From Rubrivirga marina (lineage in GTDB: Bacteria; Bacteroidota; Rhodothermia; Rhodothermales; Rubricoccaceae), in the NCBI RefSeq assembly GCF_002283365.1, contig NZ_MQWD01000001.1:2010944-2074943 (forward strand): a stretch of DNA of 64,000 nt, written 5' to 3'. How positions within the stretch are numbered: the stretch's first letter is position 1; every line of letters begins with the position of its first letter. A program made the translations under genes and the position numbers. The notes beneath the pieces are model-generated. The model saw only the letters and a list, made by a program, of their open reading frames with translations, searched no databases and had not been told where the DNA came from. This document shows, in pieces, positions 8,969 to 16,858 of the stretch.

Positions 8969-9283
8969 CTACGAGCAGCCGACGGGGCCACGCCGCCGGT
9001 CGCGCCGGTCCTCGCGCCGGTCGCGGACGTCTTCGCGCCGATCCCGGCGGTCCTCGCGGCGGTCCCAGACGTCCTCGACGCGGTCGAGCGGGCCGGTGTA
9101 GCGGCGGGCGTCCCGGACATCTTCCCGGCGGTCCCGGACGTCCTCGCGTCGGTCGCGCCGGTCCTCGGCGCGGTCGCGCACGTCCTCGCGGCAGTCGGCG
9201 ACGACGGCGCGGGCGGCGGGGCGGACGGCCTGGGCGCTGGCGGGGAGGGCGGCGAGGAAGGGGAGGAGGAGGAGGAGTCGCAT
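8969..9283 (-). CDS. Exported protein made of RREDVRD-type charged repeats
   Basis: 104 residues. Residues 1-19 are a clean signal peptide (MRLLLLLPFLAALPASAQA). The mature part is almost only Arg, Asp, Glu and Val, in a 7-8-residue repeat (RREDVRD / RREDRRD), broken once by ARRYTGPLDRVEDVW, and ending in GPVGCS. A long, charge-alternating, single helix in the periplasm or on the surface is the obvious reading. Similar charged-repeat proteins occur in Bacteroidota, but I know of no assigned function. Two cysteines (about residues 31 and 103) could form a disulfide. The opposite strand is also open, but codes only for a shadow of the repeat. Confidence 0.65.
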   Translation of the reverse strand: MRLLLLLPFLAALPASAQAVRPAARAVVADCREDVRDRAEDRRDRREDVRDRREDVRDARRYTGPLDRVEDVWDRREDRRDRREDVRDRREDRRDRRRGPVGCS

Positions 9284-9399
9284 GGGAGAGGCGGGCTGGT
9301 GATGACGCCAAGAACCGGCCCCGTCCGCCTCGGGCGCATCACGGACCGCCGCCGACGCTGTGGGCGTTCGGTCACGGTTCTGTGTCGGCCGCCCCTCGC

Positions 9400-10302
9400 A
9401 TGTCTGATCTCCCCGACCTCGGCGTCCCCCTCCGCTCCCGGTTCGCCGAGGGCACGGGCGTCCGGCTCCACGTCGTCGAGGCGGGCCCGGCGGACGGGCC
9501 GCTGGTGCTCCTGCTCCACGGCTTCCCGGAGTTCTGGTTCGGCTGGCGGCACCAGCTCCCGGCGCTGGCGGCGGCCGGCTACCGCGTCTGGGCGCCCGAC
9601 CAGCGCGGCTACAACCGCTCCGACGCGCCGCCCGAGACGGCCGCGTACACGCTCGACCGGCTGGCCGACGACGGGCTCGCGCTCCTCGACGCGGCCGGCG
9701 CCGATCGGGCTCGGGTGGTCGGTCACGACTGGGGCGCCGTCGTGGCGTGGTGGCTGGCGTTGCGAGATCCGGAGCGCGTCGATCGGTTGGCGATCCTCAA
9801 CGTGCCGCATCCGGTCGCCTTCCGGCAGTTCCTCAGGCGGCCGTCGGTCCAGTGGCTGAGGAGCTGGTACATGGCCTTTTTTCAGATCCCCGCGCTTCCC
9901 GAGATCGCGCTCCGTCGGCTCGGAGCGCGGGCGCTCCGGGTGACGAGCGCCCCGGGCACCTTCTCGGACGCCGACCTCGCCCGCTACCGCGAGGCGTGGT
10001 CTCGGCCCGGCGCCGCGCGCGGGATGCTCGCGTGGTACCGCGCCGCCGCTCGCTACGGCCTCGGCGACCGGGGCCTCGACCCGACGGTCCGCCCGCCGAC
10101 GCTCATTTTGTGGGGCGACGCCGACGCCGCGCTCGACGCCCGCCTCGCCGAGCGGTCCGCCGCCCTCTGCGCCGACGTTCGCCTGCGGATGGTGCCCGGC
10201 GTGTCGCATTGGGTCCAGCACGAGGCGCCGGCGGTCGTCAATGCCGAGCTGCTGGCGTTCCTCGGCGCGCCTCGAGAGAAGGCGACGGCCGCCCGGCCCT
10301 AG
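9400..10302 (+). CDS. Alpha/beta hydrolase, epoxide-hydrolase-like
   Basis: 300 residues beginning MSDLPDLGVPLRSRF. The oxyanion motif HGFPEFW and the nucleophile elbow GHDWGAVVAWW, with an Asp nucleophile rather than Ser, are typical of epoxide hydrolases and haloalkane dehalogenases. The acid is in LWGDADAALDA and the catalytic His in GVSHWVQHEAP. A helical cap lies at about residues 130-215 and contains the Tyr residues usual for epoxide activation (WYMAFFQ, WYRAAARYG). No signal peptide is present. Epoxide hydrolase is more likely than dehalogenase because of HGFPE. It is convergent with the following CocE-like gene across a palindromic repeat. Confidence 0.87.
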   Translation: MSDLPDLGVPLRSRFAEGTGVRLHVVEAGPADGPLVLLLHGFPEFWFGWRHQLPALAAAGYRVWAPDQRGYNRSDAPPETAAYTLDRLADDGLALLDAAGADRARVVGHDWGAVVAWWLALRDPERVDRLAILNVPHPVAFRQFLRRPSVQWLRSWYMAFFQIPALPEIALRRLGARALRVTSAPGTFSDADLARYREAWSRPGAARGMLAWYRAAARYGLGDRGLDPTVRPPTLILWGDADAALDARLAERSAALCADVRLRMVPGVSHWVQHEAPAVVNAELLAFLGAPREKATAARP

Positions 10303-10306
10303 GTCC

Positions 10307-10330
10307 GCCCGCCTCGGCGTCGAGGCGGGC
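10307..10330. repeat. GC palindrome family copy
   Basis: 24-bp copy with one mismatch (CGTCGAGG right arm) filling the gap between two convergent stop codons. Confidence 0.85.
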
Positions 10331-10340
10331 AACGCTGGAG

Positions 10341-12215
10341 TCAGTCGAGCACGCGGACCGAGAGGTGCGACGGGTGCTCCGGCGACACGAACACGCGGTG
10401 CGTGGCGACCTGAAAGTCGTCCTCCGTCGCCTCAGCGATGGGCATGAACCGCTGCGGGTTCCTGTCGACCATCGGGAACCACGTGCTCTGGACCTGGACC
10501 ATCATCCGGTGGCCGCGCTGGAAGGTGTGGGCCACGTCCTCCATGTCGAACGTGACTTCGGTCACCTCGCCCGGCTCGAAGGGCTCCGGGTCCGAGAAGC
10601 TGTTCCGAAACTTGCCGCGCATGACCTCGCCGCGGACGAGTTGTTGGAAGCCGCCCATCGGGACCTCGCAGTCGCCGTCGGGGAGCCGGCACTCGGCGTC
10701 GCCCGGGTAGACGTCGATGAGCTTGACGACGAAGTCGGCGTCGGTGCCGGTCGTCGAGACGAAGAGCGTGGCGAAGAGGTCGCCGGCGAGCGTCACGTCC
10801 TCCTCCAGCACGGGCGACTCGAACACGAGCACGTCGGGCCGGGTCGAGGCGAAGCGCTGGTCCTGCACCACGTACCGGTCGTCGCGGGTGACGACGATCT
10901 TCGGCGTGTGCGGCACGGGCTTGAACGGGTCCGAGACGTACTCCGCGAAGAGCCCCTGCTGCGTCGGTGCGTCGAAGCCGAGCCCGCCACCGGGCTGGAG
11001 GTAGAGGCTCGCCGCGCGGGCCTCGCGCGGCGGCCACGCGTCGAAAAAGCGCCACCGGTTCGCGCCGGTTACGAAGATGGACGCCTCCGGAAGATCCGGC
11101 TCGCCGTCCCCCTTCAGGTACGCCTCGAAGAACGGGGCCTCGACGTTCTCGCGGTACCACACGGACGTCCGCTGGCCGAACCACAGGTCGCCGTAGCGGT
11201 CGCCGTCGCTGCGGGCCCAGCCGCCGTGCCACCATGGGCCCATGGCGAGGTACGTCGGCGTGTCGTTGGCTGCGCCGGCCTGTCGGCGGTTCTGCTCGAC
11301 GGCGTCGAACGTCTTGAGCGGGCCGTAGAGGTCCTGCGCGTCGAACCAGCCGCCCGTGACGAGCACCGCGGGTCGTACGTCGCGGAGGTGGGGGAGTGGC
11401 GTCCGCGCTTGCCAGTAGGCGTCGTACGTGTCGTGCGTGAGGATCTCCTGCCAGAGGTCGTTCTGTCCGTCGAAGAACCGGTCGTTGACGGTGGAGAGCG
11501 GGCCGAGGTCGAGGTACCAGTCGTAGCCGTCGGGCGTGCCGTAGTCACGGAAGCTGGGGGCCCGCTCGGTGGTCGGCTCCGGGCGAGGGGCGCCGTACGA
11601 CGAGACGAAGCTGAACGTGGCCTGGAGCTGGAACGCCCCGTTGTGGCGGCGGTCGTCGCCGAGGTACCAGTCGGTCACGGGCGCCTGCGGCGAGACGGCC
11701 ACGACGGCCGGGTGCGCGTCGATCAGTGCGTGCGTCGCGTAGAACCCGGGCGCCGAGATCCCCCAGACGCCGACGCGGCCGTTGGTCGGGACATGTTCGA
11801 GGAGCCACTCGACCGTGTCGTAGGTGTCCGTGCTCTCGTCGATCTGCCCGGCCGTCTTGGCCGGGATGTGCGGGCGGACGGCCACGAAGTCGCCCTCCGA
11901 CATCATCTTGCCGCGGACGTCCTGGTACACGAACACGTACCCGTCGCGCATCAGACTCTCCGACGGACCGAGCGAGCTCCGGACCTCGTCGTCGCCGTAC
12001 GGCCCGACGCCATAGGGCGTCCGCTGGAACAGGATCGGGTACGTGCCGGGTGCCTTCGGGACGTAGATCGAGGTGAACAGGCGGACGCCGTCGCGCATCG
12101 GCACCATCCGCTCCATCTTCGTGTAGTGCTGGCGGACCCAGTCGGCCTGGGCGTCGGCGGCGGGCATGAGGGCGAGGGCGAGGACGAAGAGGGCGAGGCG
12201 TCGGACCGGGAGCAT
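10341..12215 (-). CDS. Secreted CocE/NonD-family hydrolase (X-Pro dipeptidyl-peptidase S15-like)
   Basis: 624 residues. Residues 1-24 are a signal peptide (MLPVRRLALFVLALALMPAADAQA). The fold starts with the family signature MERMVPMRDGVRLFTSIYVP, then the strand/elbow GRVGVWGISAPGFYATHAL with the Ser nucleophile in GISAPG. The C-terminal jelly-roll (PVLEEDVTLAGDLFATLFVSTTGTDADFVVKLIDVYP) is the typical X-Pro dipeptidyl-peptidase C-terminal domain. Members cleave esters, glutaryl amides or dipeptides; the actual substrate is unknown. The Met at 12215 was chosen because the signal peptide begins there. A TACCTTT box 22 bp upstream may be its promoter. Confidence 0.9.
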   Translation of the reverse strand: MLPVRRLALFVLALALMPAADAQADWVRQHYTKMERMVPMRDGVRLFTSIYVPKAPGTYPILFQRTPYGVGPYGDDEVRSSLGPSESLMRDGYVFVYQDVRGKMMSEGDFVAVRPHIPAKTAGQIDESTDTYDTVEWLLEHVPTNGRVGVWGISAPGFYATHALIDAHPAVVAVSPQAPVTDWYLGDDRRHNGAFQLQATFSFVSSYGAPRPEPTTERAPSFRDYGTPDGYDWYLDLGPLSTVNDRFFDGQNDLWQEILTHDTYDAYWQARTPLPHLRDVRPAVLVTGGWFDAQDLYGPLKTFDAVEQNRRQAGAANDTPTYLAMGPWWHGGWARSDGDRYGDLWFGQRTSVWYRENVEAPFFEAYLKGDGEPDLPEASIFVTGANRWRFFDAWPPREARAASLYLQPGGGLGFDAPTQQGLFAEYVSDPFKPVPHTPKIVVTRDDRYVVQDQRFASTRPDVLVFESPVLEEDVTLAGDLFATLFVSTTGTDADFVVKLIDVYPGDAECRLPDGDCEVPMGGFQQLVRGEVMRGKFRNSFSDPEPFEPGEVTEVTFDMEDVAHTFQRGHRMMVQVQSTWFPMVDRNPQRFMPIAEATEDDFQVATHRVFVSPEHPSHLSVRVLD

Positions 12216-12237
12216 CTGGCGCGGGGTGGGGCGCCGG

Positions 12238-12244
12238 AAAGGTA
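12238..12244 (-). promoter_or_regulatory. TAnCTT promoter box (TACCTTT)
   Basis: Minus-strand TACCTTT, 22 bp upstream of the CocE-like start. It is the same element as in front of rarA, secA and others. Confidence 0.4.
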
Positions 12245-12307
12245 GCGGAGGGTCGAGAGCGGGCCGGGGACGAGGTGGTACCCTTCGGCCTCCCACCCCG
12301 CCCGCCC

Positions 12308-13231
12308 GTGCGCCTCCTCGCCGCCGCCGTGATCCTCGCCTCCACCGCCTCGGCCCAGCCCCTCGACCTCCGCGAGGACCCCGGTCTCAGCGACGCCCTC
12401 GTCGGCCTCACCGAGGCCGCCGGCCTCGGTGGGTCGTTCGACGTGGGCGAGGACGGGACGCAGGTCACGTCGCTCGTCGTCGTCGACCTCGCGGGGCCGG
12501 AGCCGGTCTGGGGCGGCGTCGCGCCCGACGCGTTCCTCTACCCGGCCAGCGTCTACAAGATGTACGTCGCCGCCGAGGTGCTGCGGCAAGTGCTGGAGGG
12601 CCGCTACGACCTCGACGACCCGCGCGTGGTGACGCCCCACAACGCTGTCGACACGGCGCGCGAGGTGCTCTCGGACCCGCGCCCGCTCCTCGCCGCCGGC
12701 GACACCGTGACGGTCGGGTACCTCCTCGACCTGATGGTCACGCGGAGCGACAACAGCGCGGCCAACGAGCTGATCGACCTCGCCACGCGCCCGGCCGTCG
12801 ACTCGCTGATGCACCGCTACGGGTGGGAGGGCAGCGAGGTCACCCGGAAGTTCCTGCCCCGGAGCGTCGAGGACGAGGGCTACGCCGACGTCCCGAGCAC
12901 GATGACGTCGGGCCGGCACGCGGCCGAGTTTCTCGCGCTGGCCGCGACGGACCGGCTCGTCCACCCCTGGGTGAGCCGCCGCCTCGTGGCGTTGCTGACG
13001 AACCAGCTCGACAAGACGAAGCTGGCGGCGGGCCTGCCACGGGAGGCCGTCTACGCCCACAAGACCGGCTGGTGGAGCTTTTGGACGCACGACGTCGGCG
13101 TCGTCCGCGACGGCGAGGTCCACTACGCGATCGCCCTCCTCACGCCGGTCCTCGAGGCCGAGGCGCGGCCGCGGATGGCCGAGGTCGGCGCGGCCGTCCA
13201 CGCGCTGATGCGGGCGCGGGGCGCGCGCTGA
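12308..13231 (+). CDS. Exported class-A-beta-lactamase-fold serine hydrolase
   Basis: 307 residues from a GTG start. Residues 1-17 are a signal peptide (VRLLAAAVILASTASAQ). Active-site motifs of the penicillin-recognising superfamily are present: SxxK at Ser81-Lys84 (PASVYK), SDN at 147-149 and KTG at 252-254. The usual class A Glu166 ExxLN omega-loop is not evident; SVEDEGYADVPSTMTSG stands in its place. It may therefore be a DD-peptidase/esterase-like relative rather than a true beta-lactamase. An alternative GTG at 12275 would add 11 residues ahead of the signal peptide and is less likely. A TACCCTT box lies at 12279. Confidence 0.82.
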   Translation: MRLLAAAVILASTASAQPLDLREDPGLSDALVGLTEAAGLGGSFDVGEDGTQVTSLVVVDLAGPEPVWGGVAPDAFLYPASVYKMYVAAEVLRQVLEGRYDLDDPRVVTPHNAVDTAREVLSDPRPLLAAGDTVTVGYLLDLMVTRSDNSAANELIDLATRPAVDSLMHRYGWEGSEVTRKFLPRSVEDEGYADVPSTMTSGRHAAEFLALAATDRLVHPWVSRRLVALLTNQLDKTKLAAGLPREAVYAHKTGWWSFWTHDVGVVRDGEVHYAIALLTPVLEAEARPRMAEVGAAVHALMRARGAR

Positions 13232-13237
13232 CCCCGT

Positions 13238-13257
13238 CCGCCTCGGCGTCGAGGCGG
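13238..13257. repeat. GC palindrome family copy
   Basis: Core with one mismatch (TCGAGGCGG right arm), 6 bp after the serine-hydrolase stop and upstream of the rarA promoter. Confidence 0.8.
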
Positions 13258-13286
13258 AGGGGCCCGGGGCCGGCACCGCGCGCCGG

Positions 13287-13293
13287 TAGCTTC
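13287..13293 (+). promoter_or_regulatory. TAnCTT box (TAGCTTC) five bases before the rarA ATG
   Basis: TAGCTTC followed by only CCGTC and then ATG. If this is a -7 element, transcription would begin at or within a base or two of the start codon, giving a leaderless mRNA. The TPR gene at 31381 has the same box at the same distance. Confidence 0.5.
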
Positions 13294-13298
13294 CCGTC

Positions 13299-14672
13299 AT
13301 GCCCGACGACCTCTTCGCCGCCGCCGCCGAACGCCGCCGCCAGCGGTCCGCCCCGCTCGCCGACCGGATGCGGCCGCGCACGCTCGACGAGTACGTCGGG
13401 CAGCCCCACGTCCTCGCGCCGGGCAAGCTCCTCCGCCGCGCCGTCGAGGCCGACCGCGTGACGAGCCTCATCCTGTTCGGCCCGCCCGGGACCGGCAAGA
13501 CGACGCTCGCCCGGATCATCGCCAACACGACGCGGAAGCACTTCGCCAGCCTCAACGCCGTGCTGGCCGGCGTCAGGGACATCCGCGAGCAGATCGCGGC
13601 GGCGCAGGAGCGGCTCCGGCTCCACGGCCAGGGCACCATCCTGTTCGTGGACGAGGTCCACCGGTTCAACAAGAGCCAGCAGGACGCGCTGCTGCCGCAC
13701 GTCGAGAACGGGACGGTCACGTTCGTCGGCGCGACGACCGAGAACCCGTACTTCGAGGTCAACAAGGCGCTCGTCTCGCGGAGCCGGGTCTTTGAGCTCC
13801 ACACACTCACCGAGGCCGACCTCCGCGCTGTCGTCGTCCAGGCGCTCGCCGACGCCGAGCGCGGCTACGGCGACCTCTCCGTCACGGTGGACGAGGACGC
13901 GCTCAGCCACCTCGTGAGCACGGCCAACGGCGACGCCCGCTCGCTCCTCAACGCGCTCGAGCTGGCCGTCGAGACGACCGAGGCGGACGAGGCCGGCCAG
14001 ATCCGCGTGACGCTGGAGGTCGCGGAGGACTCGATCCAGCAGCGGGCCGTCCTCTACGACAAGGACGGCGACGCCCACTACGACACGGTCTCGGCCTTCA
14101 TCAAGTCGATGCGCGGCTCCGACCCCGACGCGGCGCTCTACTGGATGGCCCGGATGATCTACGCCGGCGAGGACCCCCGCTTCGTCCTCCGGCGGATGCT
14201 GATCTTCGCCTGCGAGGACGTGGGGCTGGCGGATCCGAACGCCGTCCGTGAGGCGGTCGCCTGCATGCAGGCGTTCGAGTTTGTCGGGATGCCGGAGGGG
14301 CGCTTCATGCTCGGCCAGCTCTGCGTCTACCTCGCCACGGCGCCCAAGAGCAACTCGAACTTCGCCTTCTTCAGCGCACTCGAGCACGTGGCGAAGGAGC
14401 AGACGCTCAACGTGCCGAACCCGCTCAAGGACGCGTCCCGCGACAAGAAGGGCCTCGGCCACGGGGAGGGCTACAAGTACCCCCACGCCTACCGCGACCA
14501 CTACGTCCCGGAGCAGTACCTCCCGGGCGGGATGCAGGGGACGTACTTCTACGAGCCGTCCGACCAGGGGTACGAGGCCCGGTTGCAGGGGCGGCTGGAG
14601 CAGCTCCGCCAGCGGGACGCGGAGGAGAGCCTCGAAAAGCGGGTCCAGCGCTACGCGGAGGACGCCGAGTAG
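13299..14672 (+). CDS. rarA: Replication-associated recombination protein A (RarA/MgsA AAA ATPase)
   Basis: 457 residues, normal for the family. The clamp-loader-like AAA+ domain has Walker A GPPGTGKT at 61-68 and Walker B ILFVDEVH at 114-121, followed by the hallmark HRFNKSQQDALLP and the sensor-1 ATTENP. The C-terminal tetramerisation/MgsA domain (KSMRGSDPDAALYWMARM, FVLRRMLIFACEDVGLADP) is complete. RarA acts at stalled replication forks with SSB and RecQ/RecJ-type factors. It is probably monocistronic: its own promoter box precedes it and a palindrome follows within 2 bp of the stop, before the convergent histidine kinase gene. Confidence 0.96.
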   Translation: MPDDLFAAAAERRRQRSAPLADRMRPRTLDEYVGQPHVLAPGKLLRRAVEADRVTSLILFGPPGTGKTTLARIIANTTRKHFASLNAVLAGVRDIREQIAAAQERLRLHGQGTILFVDEVHRFNKSQQDALLPHVENGTVTFVGATTENPYFEVNKALVSRSRVFELHTLTEADLRAVVVQALADAERGYGDLSVTVDEDALSHLVSTANGDARSLLNALELAVETTEADEAGQIRVTLEVAEDSIQQRAVLYDKDGDAHYDTVSAFIKSMRGSDPDAALYWMARMIYAGEDPRFVLRRMLIFACEDVGLADPNAVREAVACMQAFEFVGMPEGRFMLGQLCVYLATAPKSNSNFAFFSALEHVAKEQTLNVPNPLKDASRDKKGLGHGEGYKYPHAYRDHYVPEQYLPGGMQGTYFYEPSDQGYEARLQGRLEQLRQRDAEESLEKRVQRYAEDAE

Positions 14673-14673
14673 C

Positions 14674-14695
14674 CCCGCCTCGGCGCCGAGGCGGG
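14674..14695. repeat. GC palindrome family copy
   Basis: Perfect 22-bp palindrome occupying the whole gap between the rarA stop and the stop of the convergent histidine kinase gene. Confidence 0.87.
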
Positions 14696-14700
14696 CGGCC

Positions 14701-16461
14701 TCAGGCCATCGCGAAGGCGTCGGACCCGACGGGCGCCTTCGCGTGGGGCAGGGCGAACCAGAACCGCGTGCCCTCGCCGGGCCGGCTCTCCACGCCGCAC
14801 GTGCCGCCGAGCCGCTCGGCGATCCGCCGCACGATCGACAGGCCGAGGCCGTGCCCCTCGACCTCCGTCGTGCCGACGCGGGAGAAGGCGGCGAACAGGC
14901 CGGCCTGCGCCTCTGGCGAGAGCCCCGGGCCGTCGTCGTGGACCCAGAACCGGGCGTGGCCGGACGCCGGGACGTCGGCGCCGAGCGTGACCGTCGGCCC
15001 GCCGTACTTGGCGGCGTTCGAGAGGTAGTTGACCCAGACCTCCTCGACCCACGGCGCGTGGCCCACCGCGACGGGCCACCGCTCGGGGCGCGCGGCCGGC
15101 TCGACGACCTCGGTCCCGGCTTGGCGGAGGCGGGCGAGCGCCTCGTCCACGATGGCGCCCATCGCCATCGGCTGCAGGTTGACGGCCGCCCGGCGGACGC
15201 CGGCGAGCAGGAGCAGCTCGTGAACGACCGTCCCCATCTTCTGCGCCGCGCGGACGACGCTGTCGGCGAGCTCGTGGTGCTCGCCGGTCGTGAGCTCCGG
15301 CCCCTCGTCGCGGAGGACTTCGGCCCATCCGATCACGCCCTGGACGGAGTTCTTGAGGTCGTGGGCGACCGTGTGGGCGAACGCGTCCAGCTCGTCGTTG
15401 CGGGCCTGGAGCTCGACGTTCGCGTCGTAGAGGTCGGCGTTGGCGCGGTGGAGGGCCGCGCGCTCCTCCCGCTGGCGCGTCACGTCGTGGAGCAGGACGA
15501 GGCGGCCGGTGGTGCGCCCGGAGCGGTCGGTCAGCGGGGAGACGCGGAGGTCGTAGTGCCGGGCGCCGAGGTGGACCGGCTCCGTGAGGGAGGCGTCGAT
15601 GGCTCGGGCGAGGTCGGGCGCCGTCTCCTCGAGCGGACGGCCGAGCTCGGCGGCGCCGTCGCCGAGCGCGCGAAGCAGAGCCGGGTTGAGGTCGGCCACG
15701 CGGCCCTGGGCATCGAGCACGAGCATCCCCTCGCGGAGGTCGTCGACGAGGGCGGCGCGGGCGATGGGCTGGAGGTCGAGGAACTGGTACCGGATGAGCC
15801 CGAGGGCGAACGCGCCGGACGAGACCGACATCACGATGGGCGTGAAGTCCTTGGTCACCGGGCCGATCCCGAGCAGGTACAACACGTTGACCCCCAGCGG
15901 GACGAGGGCCCCGATGACGATCCACCGTGAGAGGTCGCGCGAACGTGCGTCGGCCCTAGCGTAGACCCACAGGAGGACGCCGAGCGAGACGGTCACCGCG
16001 GTCCACATGAGCCCGGTCTGCACCCACGCCAGCGGGCCGAGCGTGTACGTGACGCCCAGGAGCGGGCCGTCGGGCACGACCTCCCACGCCGACCAGACGA
16101 GCCGGTGCGCGTCGTTCGTCAGGGCGAGGCCGCCGTACGCGAGGCACCACGCGCCGAGCGCCCCGACCGCCACGCGCGCGGCCCGGGTCAGCCGGTCGGT
16201 GTAGCCGAGGACGAACGCGAGCCACGCCACGCCGAGGAGCGGCGACCACACGAACGTGGCCTGGGCCAGCCGGACCGTCGTGTCTGGAGAGGCCGCGAGG
16301 ACGCTGAGGGCGTCGCAGGTCAGCCAGCCCGCCTCGGCGACGGAGAAGGCGACCAGCGCCCACCCGCCCGGCGCGTCCCGCCTCCGCCACGCGATGAGGC
16401 CGACCACCAGCATGAGGAGGGCGGCCAGCGGGGCGAGGGCGACGAAGAGGAGAGACTCCAC
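14701..16461 (-). CDS. Histidine kinase with 7TM N-terminal sensor and PAS domain
   Basis: 586 residues. Residues 1-225 form seven hydrophobic helices resembling the histidine-kinase N-terminal 7TM region. A PAS-like domain follows (about 232-330: DDLREGMLVLDAQGRVADLNPALLRAL), then a short coiled coil (331-358). The HisKA H-box is FAHTVAHDLKNSVQG with phospho-acceptor His367. The HATPase_c domain shows N-box VNYLSNAAKYGG, DDGPGLSPEA and HGLGLSIVRRIAERLGG. All ATPase motifs are intact. No response regulator gene is adjacent, so it is an orphan kinase; the signal sensed by the 7TM part is unknown. The C-terminal extension after FWFALP is short. Confidence 0.9.
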   Translation of the reverse strand: MESLLFVALAPLAALLMLVVGLIAWRRRDAPGGWALVAFSVAEAGWLTCDALSVLAASPDTTVRLAQATFVWSPLLGVAWLAFVLGYTDRLTRAARVAVGALGAWCLAYGGLALTNDAHRLVWSAWEVVPDGPLLGVTYTLGPLAWVQTGLMWTAVTVSLGVLLWVYARADARSRDLSRWIVIGALVPLGVNVLYLLGIGPVTKDFTPIVMSVSSGAFALGLIRYQFLDLQPIARAALVDDLREGMLVLDAQGRVADLNPALLRALGDGAAELGRPLEETAPDLARAIDASLTEPVHLGARHYDLRVSPLTDRSGRTTGRLVLLHDVTRQREERAALHRANADLYDANVELQARNDELDAFAHTVAHDLKNSVQGVIGWAEVLRDEGPELTTGEHHELADSVVRAAQKMGTVVHELLLLAGVRRAAVNLQPMAMGAIVDEALARLRQAGTEVVEPAARPERWPVAVGHAPWVEEVWVNYLSNAAKYGGPTVTLGADVPASGHARFWVHDDGPGLSPEAQAGLFAAFSRVGTTEVEGHGLGLSIVRRIAERLGGTCGVESRPGEGTRFWFALPHAKAPVGSDAFAMA

Positions 16462-16659
16462 TGAGCGTTAGGGGACGCGCTGTGGGTCATCGGTCGCAGC
16501 GGGTCCGCGCTTAATCGCCCGTGCCCCCGCGCCGGGTACGATGGACGGCGCGTGAGGAGGCATTCGGGTTTTCTCCTAGTGAGGACACCCGACGCCGGTC
16601 GGGTCCGCGCCCGCCGGCGGCGCTGGTCGCGGTCGGTGCGAGCGCGAAGGCCGTCGGCG

Positions 16660-16837
16660 CGGTCCGCTCGCCCGCGCTCGCGCGGCGGACCAGGCGCCGC
16701 ACAGCGCGGACCCGCCGCGGCGGCACGAGCCGCGAGGCCCTGAGGGCGAGAGTCGCGAGCAGGGGGCGAGGCCAGGAGGACGGCCGAGACCGAGATCACG
16801 TCTTCCGCCGCGCTGGCGACCACGTTCGCGAGCGGGT
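16660..16837 (-). pseudogene. Frameshifted C-terminal remnant of a DUF4126 membrane protein
   Basis: Read on the minus strand from 16837, the translation is DPLANVVASAAEDVISVSAV followed by LLASP, then a run of five C (16762-16766) shifts the frame. In the next frame it continues LLATLALRASRLVPPRRVRA and VRRLVRR. Joined, this resembles the end of DUF4126 proteins (GLGNpvvs..EDv.av...l..P.la.l.l). No start or N-terminal domain exists, because the fragment begins directly at a palindromic repeat. In the rest of this gene gap (16462-16659) I see no gene. Confidence 0.4.
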
Positions 16838-16857
16838 CCGCCTCGGTGCCGAGGCGG
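16838..16857. repeat. GC palindrome family copy
   Basis: CCGCCTCGG-TG-CCGAGGCGG, directly downstream of the permease stop and at the break point of the DUF4126 remnant. Confidence 0.8.
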
Positions 16858-16858
16858 G

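Noticed and set aside
8931-9311. Plus-strand hydrophobic repeat frame opposite the RREDVRD gene as a second overlapping gene
   Set aside because: It is the mirror of a simple DNA repeat, has no start or export signal of its own, and the minus strand has a proper signal peptide.
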